A DNA stretch of 64,000 nt, from contig NZ_JACBXA010000005.1 in the NCBI RefSeq assembly GCF_013870515.1, positions 23,947-87,946 on the forward strand, read 5' to 3'. Below the pieces are notes generated by a model, which did no database searches, was not told the DNA's origin, and saw only the letters and a list, made by a program, of their open reading frames with translations. Both the position numbers and the translations under genes were made by a program. This document shows, piece by piece, positions 1 through 7,170 of this stretch. The DNA comes from Streptomyces albidus (ex Kaewkla and Franco 2022). Its GTDB lineage: Bacteria; Actinomycetota; Actinomycetes; Streptomycetales; Streptomycetaceae. Each line of letters begins with the position of its first letter. The stretch's first letter is position 1.

Positions 1-537
1 GGCCACGGCGTCGGCGACGAGGAACGTCTCGATGTCGTGGGCGAAGGCGTCCACGGCCGTCATGAGCACACCTACATGCGCGTAGACCCCGCACAGGATC
101 AGCTGGTCGCGGCCGAGCGCGCGCAGATGGTCGAGCAACCCGTTGCGATGGAAGGCGCTGTAGCGCCACTTGGTGAACACCACGCTGTTCGCGTCGGGAG
201 CGATCTCGTCGACGATGCCGCGGTGCTCGGGCGACGTGTTCATTCCCGGACCCCAGAAGTCCCGGAGCAGACCGCGCTGTTCGCCGGTCATCTCTCCGGG
301 CTGCGCGGTGTAGGTGATCGGTATCCGCAGCCGGCGACAGGTGTGCACCAGCGCCCGGGTGTGGGCGAGCAGTGAGCTGCCGGGCTCCTGGTGCGCGGGG
401 AACGGCTGTACGAAGTAGCGCTGCATGTCGTGTACGAGCAGTGCCGCGCGGTCCGGGTCCGGCGTCCAGGCGGCGGTGTTCGCGGGCAGGTCGGTCGGAC
501 CGGGCATCGCGTACGGAGCAATCTCGGGGATGGCCAA
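1..537 (-). CDS. PhzD-like isochorismatase family enzyme, 3' end cut by window
   Basis: The 179 residues present belong to the EntB/PhzD isochorismatase family, which hydrolyses the vinyl ether of isochorismate or of 2-amino-2-deoxyisochorismate (ADIC). The catalytic Asp lies in LLVHDMQRYF and the catalytic Lys in FTKWRYSAF. The loop GVYAHVG lacks the Cys of nicotinamidase relatives, as is usual for this branch. The stretches MTGEQRGLLRDFWGPGM and CGVYAHVGVL read closer to PhzD than to EntB from memory, so the product may be a dihydro-3-hydroxyanthranilate rather than dihydro-DHB. The start is TTG, giving an N-terminus MAIPEIAPYAMP typical of the family, with GGAG upstream on the minus strand. 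The C-terminus, and any fused aryl carrier domain, lies outside the window. It is downstream of the dehydrogenase and DAHP synthase genes on the same strand and is probably co-transcribed with them. Confidence 0.88.
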   Translation of the reverse strand, partial: MAIPEIAPYAMPGPTDLPANTAAWTPDPDRAALLVHDMQRYFVQPFPAHQEPGSSLLAHTRALVHTCRRLRIPITYTAQPGEMTGEQRGLLRDFWGPGMNTSPEHRGIVDEIAPDANSVVFTKWRYSAFHRNGLLDHLRALGRDQLILCGVYAHVGVLMTAVDAFAHDIETFLVADAVA

Positions 538-641
538 CGCTCTGGTTCTCCTCGTCACGGGTGGGGGCCTGCCTGATCGTGGGTGTGGACCGGGCAGGCC
601 CCGTGGGTGGTTGGTGGTTGGTCGTGGTGGTGGGGGAGGGC

Positions 642-1427
642 CTAGCAGCCGAGGGCTGCTCCGCCGTCGACGCACATCTCGTGCATGGTGATGTGGGACG
701 CCTTGTCGGAGAGCAGGAACTCCACCGCGTCGGCGATGTTCTGGGGCTGCGCCAGACGGCCGAGCGGAATGCCGACCCGGTACGCCTCCGGGTCGCCCTG
801 CAGAGTTCCCGAGGGTCCGCTGCCGTCCTTCCACAGGGAACGCAGCATCGCCGTGTCGGTCGACCCCGGCGCCACCACGTTGCAGCGCACGCCCCGTCCT
901 GCGAGTTCGAGACCCAGGGTCTTCGTGAATGCTCCGGCGGCGGCCTTCGAAGCGCCGTAGGCGGACATGTGCATCCTCGGCACCTGGCCGGCGTTGGAGG
1001 TCACCGTGACGATCGAGCCGCGCCCGCGGTCGACCATCCGCCGGGCCACCGCGGTGGAGACGCGGAAGACCCCGCCCACGTTCACGGTGAAGGTCTGCTC
1101 CCAGTCCTCCTCCGAGAGGGAGAGCGCCTCCGTGGCCCGCAGTACGCCGGCGCAGTTGACCAGGAAGGACAGCGGGCCGAGAGTCCGCTCCGCGTCGTCG
1201 ACGACGGCCTCGACGGCGGCGGAGTCGCCCAGGTCCGCCACGAATCCGGTGACCGAGCCGTGCTCACTCGTCGCACCGTGCTCCAGGTCGTGGAGGCCCT
1301 GCTTGCTGACGTCCACGGCGGCGACGTCGGCCCCCGCTTCGGAGAGCCTGCGGGTGACGGCCGCGCCGATACCGCCGGCGGCTCCCGTCACGAGTGCCAC
1401 TGCGCCGGAGAATGCGTTGCTGCCCAT
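642..1427 (-). CDS. 2,3-dihydro-2,3-dihydroxybenzoate (or dihydro-3-hydroxyanthranilate) dehydrogenase, SDR
   Basis: This is a short-chain dehydrogenase of the EntA/DhbA type, 261 residues from the chosen start. The NAD-binding motif TGAAGGIG, the VNCAG motif, the catalytic Ser in VTSNAG and YGASKAA (Tyr/Lys pair) are all present. DhbA-type enzymes oxidise the dihydrodiol made by the isochorismatase to the aromatic acid. In 3-hydroxyanthranilate pathways a DhbA-like enzyme does the same with dihydro-3-hydroxyanthranilate. I chose the ATG at 1427 because GGGAG lies about ten bases before it; an in-frame ATG at 1448 is the alternative. It sits between the isochorismatase and DAHP synthase genes. 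Which aromatic acid is made cannot be settled, because an ADIC synthase would lie outside the window. Confidence 0.85.
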   Translation of the reverse strand: MGSNAFSGAVALVTGAAGGIGAAVTRRLSEAGADVAAVDVSKQGLHDLEHGATSEHGSVTGFVADLGDSAAVEAVVDDAERTLGPLSFLVNCAGVLRATEALSLSEEDWEQTFTVNVGGVFRVSTAVARRMVDRGRGSIVTVTSNAGQVPRMHMSAYGASKAAAGAFTKTLGLELAGRGVRCNVVAPGSTDTAMLRSLWKDGSGPSGTLQGDPEAYRVGIPLGRLAQPQNIADAVEFLLSDKASHITMHEMCVDGGAALGC

Positions 1428-1552
1428 CTTCTTCGGACTCCCTGCCATCGGTTCGGCGGTGTAGGTGATCTGGCCACGTCCGGGCGTGCCGGAGCGCGGC
1501 AAGGGGGCCGGACGGGAAACGGGGTGTCAGCCTGAGCGGATCTGTGACGGGC

Positions 1553-2779
1553 TCAGGCCCGCCAGGTCGAGACGACTTCTCGCGCCTGCTGAGGGTTGAG
1601 ACGGGGATCGCAGAGCGAGGTGCGGACCGAACCGGGGGCGTCTCCCCGCTCGGTCATGCACTCGGTCACCGCGTTGGGGGTGGCTTCCAGATGGACTCCG
1701 CCAGGTACTCCGTGCTCGGCCAGGACCGCGTCCTGGAAGGCCTCGAGTTCCCTGACGATGTCGGTGACAGCCCTGGTCTTGAGTCCCAGCGCGTCCTGGA
1801 AGGTGTTTCCGTGCATCGGGTCGCAGAGCCAGATGACCGGGTGTCCGGCTTCCCGTACGGCCTTCACCAGCGGTGGAAGAATCCGGTGCGCGTGGTCCAC
1901 TCCCATGCGGGAGATGAGGACGAGCCGGCCAGGGGTGCGGCCCGGGTCGAGCAACGCGCACAGTTCCAGCAGCGCTTCGGCGGTCATGCCGGGCCCCACC
2001 TTGCAGGCAACCGGGTTGACGACCGAGGCGAGCAGTCGCACGTGGGCGCCGTCGGCTTCGCGGGTCCGTTCCCCGACCCACGGCAGATGCGTCGAGGTCA
2101 GCAGCAGCTCGCCGCTTTCCAGCTTTCGCAGCAGCGGGAGCTCGTAGTCCATGACCAGCGCCTCGTGGCTGGTCCACAGCGCGTCCGCACCGCCGCCTGA
2201 GGCCTCACGGCCGAGGGCCTTGAGGTGGTTGATGACTGCGGCGGACAGTTCGTATCCGGCCGAGAGCCGCCGCAAATCAGGAGCGCGGTCGGTGGCGGTC
2301 GTGGCCGGGCCGTTGATGAGATGGCCGCGATAGGCGGGAAGCTCCCGGCCGTCGACGAGTTCTGTCGGTTTCGAGCGCGGCTTGGCGAATTGCCCGGCGA
2401 TACGGCCGATCCGCAGGACCGGAAGGTCCGCCGCGGATTCCATCGCACGACTGAGCGCGTCGAGCAGCTCGACCTTGGCGCGCACGCCGTCGGCGGTGCA
2501 CTCGGCCGGGTCCTCGGCGCAGTCGCCTGCCTGCAGGACCCGCATCCGTCCCGCTACGACCTCGGCGAGCAGGGTGCGGAGCCTGGTCACGTCACGGAGC
2601 CCGACGAGCCCCGGCCGTGCGGCCAGCTGCTCCCGGGCCTCTTCCGCCAGCCATGGATTGCTCCATGTCGGCTGCTGGCCGGCCGGTCTCCCGGTCAGGG
2701 GACGTAAATCCTCGGGACGTAAAGGTCTGAGTGTCTCCTCGGTTTTCCCGTCGTCCGCATAGGTGAGAACTCTCCCCAC
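1553..2779 (-). CDS. class II 3-deoxy-7-phosphoheptulonate (DAHP) synthase
   Basis: This enzyme joins phosphoenolpyruvate and erythrose 4-phosphate, the first step of the shikimate pathway. The 408-residue length and motifs such as LQAGDCAE, GRIAGQFAKPRS, WVGERTR, VNPVACKVGPGM and CDPMHGNT mark the plant-like class II family. Extra copies of this family accompany clusters that draw on chorismate, here the phzD/dhbA-like pair and the salicylate genes. The start is GTG, preceded by AGGGGG. Codons 20 and 25 are both TTA (positions 2720-2722 and 2705-2707), the rare leucine codon read by the bldA tRNA. Translation is therefore probably delayed to the production phase. It is the first gene of a minus-strand operon whose promoter lies in the 690-base gap beyond 2779. 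Confidence 0.93.
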   Translation of the reverse strand: MGRVLTYADDGKTEETLRPLRPEDLRPLTGRPAGQQPTWSNPWLAEEAREQLAARPGLVGLRDVTRLRTLLAEVVAGRMRVLQAGDCAEDPAECTADGVRAKVELLDALSRAMESAADLPVLRIGRIAGQFAKPRSKPTELVDGRELPAYRGHLINGPATTATDRAPDLRRLSAGYELSAAVINHLKALGREASGGGADALWTSHEALVMDYELPLLRKLESGELLLTSTHLPWVGERTREADGAHVRLLASVVNPVACKVGPGMTAEALLELCALLDPGRTPGRLVLISRMGVDHAHRILPPLVKAVREAGHPVIWLCDPMHGNTFQDALGLKTRAVTDIVRELEAFQDAVLAEHGVPGGVHLEATPNAVTECMTERGDAPGSVRTSLCDPRLNPQQAREVVSTWRA

Positions 2780-3469
2780 CAGGCCCCCTAGTTTTTAGAT
2801 GACAGGAAATTGCCCCGCCACGCATCGGTAAAGCGCACACAAAGAAAGCAGGTGTTTGCATGTGTTACCACTGAAAATGATGCGGGTGTGGACTGTCAGA
2901 TTCCACGGAACGGCAGTCAGACGCCATTCGCCGCTTGCAAGCGCCCTGCAATCTAAGACCGCCCCCTCAGATGCGTCAAGGGATGTGTTCTTCGTCGCAC
3001 CGCCCGGCTCGAAGTCGGGCAAAGAGGGGCATTGTCCAGACGGACAGGCCTCTCCGATCAGGGCCTATCACGGAGAGTCAACCCAGGGCGTCTAGAATAC
3101 CGCCTTTCATGCGCCATGGATCGTATGTCTGTATTGTGCTCATCTGCCACGTTCTCAGGCCTGGGAAATAGTGCTGGACAAAGCTCTGCCTAGGTGTATT
3201 AGGGTGGGTCCTGCCTAGAAGGATTAGGTTGCAGCACTATATGCTGCGGCTCGCTCTCACGCGGCTGACCCGTCTGACCCCGGCATTCAGCTGGGCGGGG
3301 GGTTTGGCGCAGCGGCGGGTGCCAAGAACGGGGGATCACGGGGAACGGTGCTGCGGCGGACCGGGCGACTCTGGTCGTGGCCGGTGCCGTCCACCTTGTC
3401 TTCTCCAGCCGTCGGCCGCGGTCGGCCGACGTGTCTCGACGCCATCCACAGTTGCTTCCAGGGGGACGC
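2780..3469. promoter_or_regulatory. 690-base divergent intergenic region with promoters and tandem operators
   Basis: No convincing gene is present. The base composition is visibly less GC-rich than in the flanking genes, as expected for promoter DNA. It must hold the promoter of the DAHP synthase operon (minus) and of the glycosyltransferase-rmlBA operon (plus). Two copies of a CCTAG-N5-TTAGG motif lie at 3189-3228, entered separately. Directly after them is a small perfect inverted repeat, GCAGCA-ctata-TGCTGC, at 3231-3247, which overlaps a possible -10-like TATA stretch. The glycosyltransferase start at 3470 leaves a leader of more than 200 bases after these sites. Confidence 0.55.
3188..3229. 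promoter_or_regulatory. tandem TetR-type operator motif, two copies of CCTAG-N5-TTAGG
   Basis: Copy one is CCTAGGTGTATTAGG (3189-3203) and copy two CCTAGAAGGATTAGG (3214-3228), 25 bases apart. The same motif in inverse orientation lies in the promoter of the TetR gene at 24854-24868, with CCTAATATACCTAGG matching copy one at 14 of 15 positions when reversed, and in weaker form at 24833-24847. A 15-base motif repeated only at these two loci suggests that the TetR protein at 24237-24809 also controls this promoter region. Binding is inferred. Confidence 0.6.
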
Positions 3470-4594
3470 ATGCGCCTGCTCTTCGTCACAGGGGGCAGTC
3501 CGGCGACGGTGTTTCCGCTCACGCCGCTGGCAACGGCCGCGCGCAACGCAGGTCACGAGGTGATCGTCGCCTCCAACGAGGAGACGATGGAGGCCGTCAC
3601 AGGAGCGGGGCTCCCCGGCACGGTCGTCTCCCGCGTCCCGATCCGGCAGCACATCACGTGCGACCGGGCCGGTCAGGTGCTGCCCGTGCCGTCCGATCCG
3701 CAGGAACACATGCGTTACATCGGTCACGGCTTCGGCCGCATGGCCGCGGACTACCTCGAGCCGCTCACCGATCTCGCCCGCGCCTGGCGCCCCGACGTGG
3801 TGGTGTGCGGGATGCTCACCTTCGCCGGCCCGCTGGTGGCCGCCCGGCTGGGCGTGCCGTGCGTCCGTCACTCATGGGACTCGGGCGAGCCGCCCGTCGT
3901 CGACGTCACCGCTGCCGAGGAACTCGCTCCCGAGCTGGAGCGGCTGGGCCTGGCCGGGATCCCCGACCCCGACCTGTGGATCGACATCTGCCCGCCGAGC
4001 GTGCGACCGCCCGACGCGGCGGACGCGCAGCCCATGCGCTACGTGCCGAGCAACCTTCAGCGGCCGGTCGAACCCTGGATGCTGGGCACTCCCGGCACCC
4101 GGCGGGTCTGCGTCACCGCGGGGACCAAGGTTGCCCCCGGCTACTTCTACGACTATCTGGTCGAGCTGGCCGAGAAGGCCAAGGAGCTCGATGCGGAACT
4201 GCTCGTCGCCGCCCCCGCAGAGGTCGCCGACGAGCTGACCGCCCGGCTCGGCGTGAAGGCCGGATGGCTCCCTCTGGACGTGGTCGCGCGCAACTGCGAC
4301 CTGTTGATCCATCACGCCGGCGGCGGCACGGCCCTCACCGGGATGGCCTGCGCCGTCCCTCAGCTCCTGATCCCCAACATGCCGAAGCTGGTCCCGCCCT
4401 CCCGGCGTCTCGTCGACTACGGCGCGGCCCGGATACTCGAGGCGGGTGAGGACACGCCGGAGGCCATCGCCGAAGCGGCGCGCGATCTGCTCACCGACGG
4501 CTCCTACCGGGAGCGGGCAAGGGACCTGGCCCGGGAGATGGCCGCGATGCCGTCCCCGCCCGAGGTGCTCGGTGTCGTCGAGAAGCTGCCCTGA
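3470..4594 (+). CDS. GT1-family (macrolide-type) glycosyltransferase
   Basis: The 374-residue protein resembles EryCIII/DesVII-type glycosyltransferases, which move a sugar from a dTDP-sugar to an acceptor in the cytoplasm. The N-terminus MRLLFVTGGSPATVFPL is the acceptor-domain start of this GT-B fold family. The donor-binding end shows GWLPLDVVARNCDLLIHHAGGGT followed by VPQLLIPN, the usual nucleotide-sugar motif. I placed the start at ATG 3470 after GGGGG; no auxiliary P450-like helper protein is seen next to it. It heads an operon with rmlB and rmlA, so its donor should be a dTDP-glucose-derived sugar. The acceptor is probably the peptide or one of its aromatic units. It lies downstream of the tandem TetR-type operators. 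Confidence 0.9.
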   Translation: MRLLFVTGGSPATVFPLTPLATAARNAGHEVIVASNEETMEAVTGAGLPGTVVSRVPIRQHITCDRAGQVLPVPSDPQEHMRYIGHGFGRMAADYLEPLTDLARAWRPDVVVCGMLTFAGPLVAARLGVPCVRHSWDSGEPPVVDVTAAEELAPELERLGLAGIPDPDLWIDICPPSVRPPDAADAQPMRYVPSNLQRPVEPWMLGTPGTRRVCVTAGTKVAPGYFYDYLVELAEKAKELDAELLVAAPAEVADELTARLGVKAGWLPLDVVARNCDLLIHHAGGGTALTGMACAVPQLLIPNMPKLVPPSRRLVDYGAARILEAGEDTPEAIAEAARDLLTDGSYRERARDLAREMAAMPSPPEVLGVVEKLP

Positions 4595-4655
4595 GACGCC
4601 GGCCCACCGTCCCGCTCCCCATCCGTCTTGCGCCCCGAAATGAGGATGTCCTCCC

Positions 4656-5660
4656 ATGCATGTACTCGTCACCGGTGGAGCGGGGTTCATCGGTTCCCAC
4701 TACGTGCGGAAGTTGTTACGGGACTTCGGGCCCGACGAACTGTCCGCGCTCACTGTCGTGGACAAGCTCACCTACGCCGGTCGCAGGGAGAACCTGGCTG
4801 ACGTCGAGCACGACGCCAGATTCCTCTTCCACCGCGTTGACATCAACGACACCCGGATGCTCGACGACATCTTCCCGGGTGTGGACACAGTCGTTCACTT
4901 CGCGGCCGAGTCCCACGTCGACCGCTCCCTGGAGGACGCCGGCGCGTTCGTACGCACCAACATCCTCGGGACGCAGGCCCTGCTGACGGCCGCCCTCCGG
5001 CACGGTGTGCAGAAGTTCGTGCACGTCTCGACGGACGAGGTGTACGGCTCCATCGACCGGGGTTCCTGGCCCGAGACGCATCCGCTCCAGCCGAATTCCC
5101 CGTACTCGGCGTCGAAGGCCTCCTCCGACCTGCTGGCCCTGGCCCACCACCGGACGCACGGCCTCGACGTGAGCGTCACGCGCTGTTCGAACAACTACGG
5201 GCCGATGCAGTTCCCGGAGAAGATCATCCCGCTCTTCGTCACCAGGCTGCTCGACGGCGAGAGCGTGCCGCTCTACGGCGACGGCGCCAACATCCGCGAC
5301 TGGCTGCACGTCGAGGACCACTGCCAGGGCGTCGATCTGGTCCGCATGAAGGGCCGTGCCGGGGAGATCTACAACATCGGCGGCGGAACCGAGCTGACGA
5401 ACCGCGAGCTGACCGGGATGCTCCTGGAGGCGTGCGGTGCCGACTGGTCGCGGGTGCGCCGAGTGCCCGACCGCAAGGGCCACGACCTGCGCTACTCCGT
5501 GGACTGGAGCAAGGCACGCGACGAGCTCGGGTACGCCCCCCGGCACAGCCTCGCCTTGGGGCTGGACTCCGTCGTGCAGTGGTATCGGGACAACCCGCAG
5601 TGGTGGAGGCCGCTCGTTCAGGGCACGGCCACCAGGCCGGGCGCTGCCGTCCTGCGCTGA
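4656..5660 (+). CDS. rmlB: dTDP-glucose 4,6-dehydratase
   Basis: An extended SDR that converts dTDP-glucose to dTDP-4-keto-6-deoxyglucose, the branch point to deoxysugars. Visible motifs are VTGGAGFIGSHYV (NAD binding), HFAAESHVDRS, STDEVYG and the catalytic YSASKAS, then RCSNNYGP. At 334 residues it has the usual length. Codon 21 is TTA (4716-4718), inside the NAD-binding region, so production probably depends on bldA. The gene follows the glycosyltransferase by 61 bases and precedes rmlA by 41, an operon for an activated 6-deoxysugar. No 2,3-dehydratase, aminotransferase, epimerase or ketoreductase of the deoxysugar class is visible in the window, so the sugar cannot be finished from these genes alone. 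Confidence 0.95.
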   Translation: MHVLVTGGAGFIGSHYVRKLLRDFGPDELSALTVVDKLTYAGRRENLADVEHDARFLFHRVDINDTRMLDDIFPGVDTVVHFAAESHVDRSLEDAGAFVRTNILGTQALLTAALRHGVQKFVHVSTDEVYGSIDRGSWPETHPLQPNSPYSASKASSDLLALAHHRTHGLDVSVTRCSNNYGPMQFPEKIIPLFVTRLLDGESVPLYGDGANIRDWLHVEDHCQGVDLVRMKGRAGEIYNIGGGTELTNRELTGMLLEACGADWSRVRRVPDRKGHDLRYSVDWSKARDELGYAPRHSLALGLDSVVQWYRDNPQWWRPLVQGTATRPGAAVLR

Positions 5661-5701
5661 CCGGACCCTCTCGACTCAGGCTCCTCGGAAAGGACGCACC
5701 C

Positions 5702-6571
5702 ATGCGTGGAATTCTTCTGGCCGGTGGCTCCGGCACCAGGCTGCGGCCGCTGACCTCGGTCTGCTCCAAACAGCTGCTGCCCGTCTACGACAAACCCCTG
5801 TTCTACTACCCGCTGTCCGTCCTGATGCTCGCGGGCATGCGCGAGATCCTCATCATCGGGGACGACAAGAACATCGACGGGTTCCGGGAGTTGCTGGGAG
5901 ACGGCAGCCGGCTCGGCCTGGACCTGCGGTACGCGGTGCAGGAGGAGCCCCGCGGCATCGCCGAGGCGCTCATCATCGGCCGCGACTTCGCCGGCGACGA
6001 GGACGTGTGCCTGATCCTGGGCGACAACATCTGCTACGGGCAGGGCCTGCCGGCCACCCTCAGCCGGGCCGCCGCGAACGTCGACGGCTGCACGGTCTTC
6101 GGATACCCCGTCGCGGATCCCGAGCGCTACGGGGTCGCCACGGTGGCGGAGGACGGCACGCTGCTCGGGATCGAGGAGAAGCCCTCCCACCCGAAGTCGA
6201 ACATCGCGGTCATCGGGCTGTACATGTACAGCAACGACGCCCTGGCGTACGCGGAGAAGATCACCCCGTCCGACCGCGGCGAGCTGGAGATCACCGACGT
6301 CAACCGGCTGCTCCTCGCAGAGGGCAGGGGGAGTCTCGTGCAGCTGGGCCGGGGCACGGCGTGGCTCGACGCGGGCACTCAGGACAGCCTGCTGGAGGCG
6401 AGCCAGTACGTGCAGGTGCTGCAGAAGCGTCAGGGCCTCCAGATCGCCTGTCTCGAGGAGACCGCGTTCAACATGGGCTACATCGGCAAGGAGCAGCTGG
6501 CCGGCCTCGCCCAGGAGTTGTCCACGGGCTCCGCGTACGACAGATACGTCAGATCACTGGTTCCGGCGTGA
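5702..6571 (+). CDS. rmlA: glucose-1-phosphate thymidylyltransferase
   Basis: Makes dTDP-glucose from glucose 1-phosphate and dTTP. The 289-residue sequence opens with MRGILLAGGSGTRLRPLT, the nucleotide-binding signature, followed by SKQLLPVYDKP and ILGDNICYG, and keeps the family's usual length. The start ATG at 5702 follows GGAAAGGACGC. It supplies the substrate for the rmlB product just upstream. The pair provides only the first two steps of a deoxysugar route, so either the sugar stays simple or other genes lie outside the window. Confidence 0.95.
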   Translation: MRGILLAGGSGTRLRPLTSVCSKQLLPVYDKPLFYYPLSVLMLAGMREILIIGDDKNIDGFRELLGDGSRLGLDLRYAVQEEPRGIAEALIIGRDFAGDEDVCLILGDNICYGQGLPATLSRAAANVDGCTVFGYPVADPERYGVATVAEDGTLLGIEEKPSHPKSNIAVIGLYMYSNDALAYAEKITPSDRGELEITDVNRLLLAEGRGSLVQLGRGTAWLDAGTQDSLLEASQYVQVLQKRQGLQIACLEETAFNMGYIGKEQLAGLAQELSTGSAYDRYVRSLVPA

Positions 6572-6625
6572 CGCCCGTGGTCCGCCGTCCGAACGCACGC
6601 CTCCGAGAACGGGAGAAGAGTTCCG

Positions 6626-7063
6626 TTGTTCTACCACGTCTGTTTCGTCGTTCCGGACATCGAGCTCGCGATGGACGATCTCGTCAGGACGGCGGGAGTC
6701 GAATGGAGCGGAATCAGAGAGGATGCCATCGGCCCGTGGGAATACCGCATGGCTTTCTCCCGCAGCGGGCCGCCGCACTTCGAACTGATTCAGGGGCCGA
6801 AGGGCAGTCCCTGGGATTCGACCCTGGGTGCCCGTTGCGACCACGTGGGTTTCTGGACGCGCTCGGTCGAGGAAAGCGCGCAACGGCTCACCGACGACGG
6901 ATTTCCGGCGGATTTCAGCGGCTGCCCCTATGGACGGCCCTATTCCTATCACCCGGTGGAAAGCCTGGGAGTCCGGCTGGAAATGATGGACGTCTCCCGC
7001 CAGTCCGCGTTCCTGGACTCCTGGAACCCGGGCGGCGGAAGCATGCCTGCCTTCGACGCGTGA
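6626..7063 (+). CDS. VOC (glyoxalase/methylmalonyl-CoA epimerase-like) superfamily protein
   Basis: The 145-residue protein has the paired beta-alpha-beta-beta-beta fold pattern of the vicinal oxygen chelate superfamily. It starts YHVCFVVPDIELAM; the segments HFELIQG, DHVGFWTRSVEES and VRLEMMDVS contribute His and Glu residues at positions where the family binds a divalent metal. Such proteins include epimerases, dioxygenases, glyoxalases and drug-binding proteins, and the sequence alone does not tell which. The start is TTG at 6626 behind GGGAGAAGAG. It sits 54 bases after rmlA and could act on the sugar, on an aromatic unit, or in self-protection. The downstream gene converges on it. Confidence 0.75.
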   Translation: MFYHVCFVVPDIELAMDDLVRTAGVEWSGIREDAIGPWEYRMAFSRSGPPHFELIQGPKGSPWDSTLGARCDHVGFWTRSVEESAQRLTDDGFPADFSGCPYGRPYSYHPVESLGVRLEMMDVSRQSAFLDSWNPGGGSMPAFDA

Positions 7064-7097
7064 TACGACGCGAGACACGTACGCCGACGGCGTCTCC

Positions 7098-7127
7098 GGT
7101 CCGGCCCGCCGTTGCGGGGGCCGGACC
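7098..7127. terminator. hairpin between convergent genes
   Basis: Perfect 10-base arms GGTCCGGCCC (7098-7107) and GGGCCGGACC (7118-7127) enclose a 10-base loop in the gap between the VOC gene and the oppositely oriented monooxygenase gene. There is no T-tract, which is common for actinobacterial terminators. The symmetry would serve both directions. Confidence 0.65.
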
Positions 7128-7170
7128 GTCGACGCGCGTAGTCAGCCGTGGGCGCGCCTCCCGCGGAGGG

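Noticed and set aside
2786..2802. Possible fifth TetR operator (CCCTAGTTTTTAG) next to the DAHP synthase start
   Set aside because: The spacing between half-sites is shorter than in the other four copies and the second half-site is incomplete.
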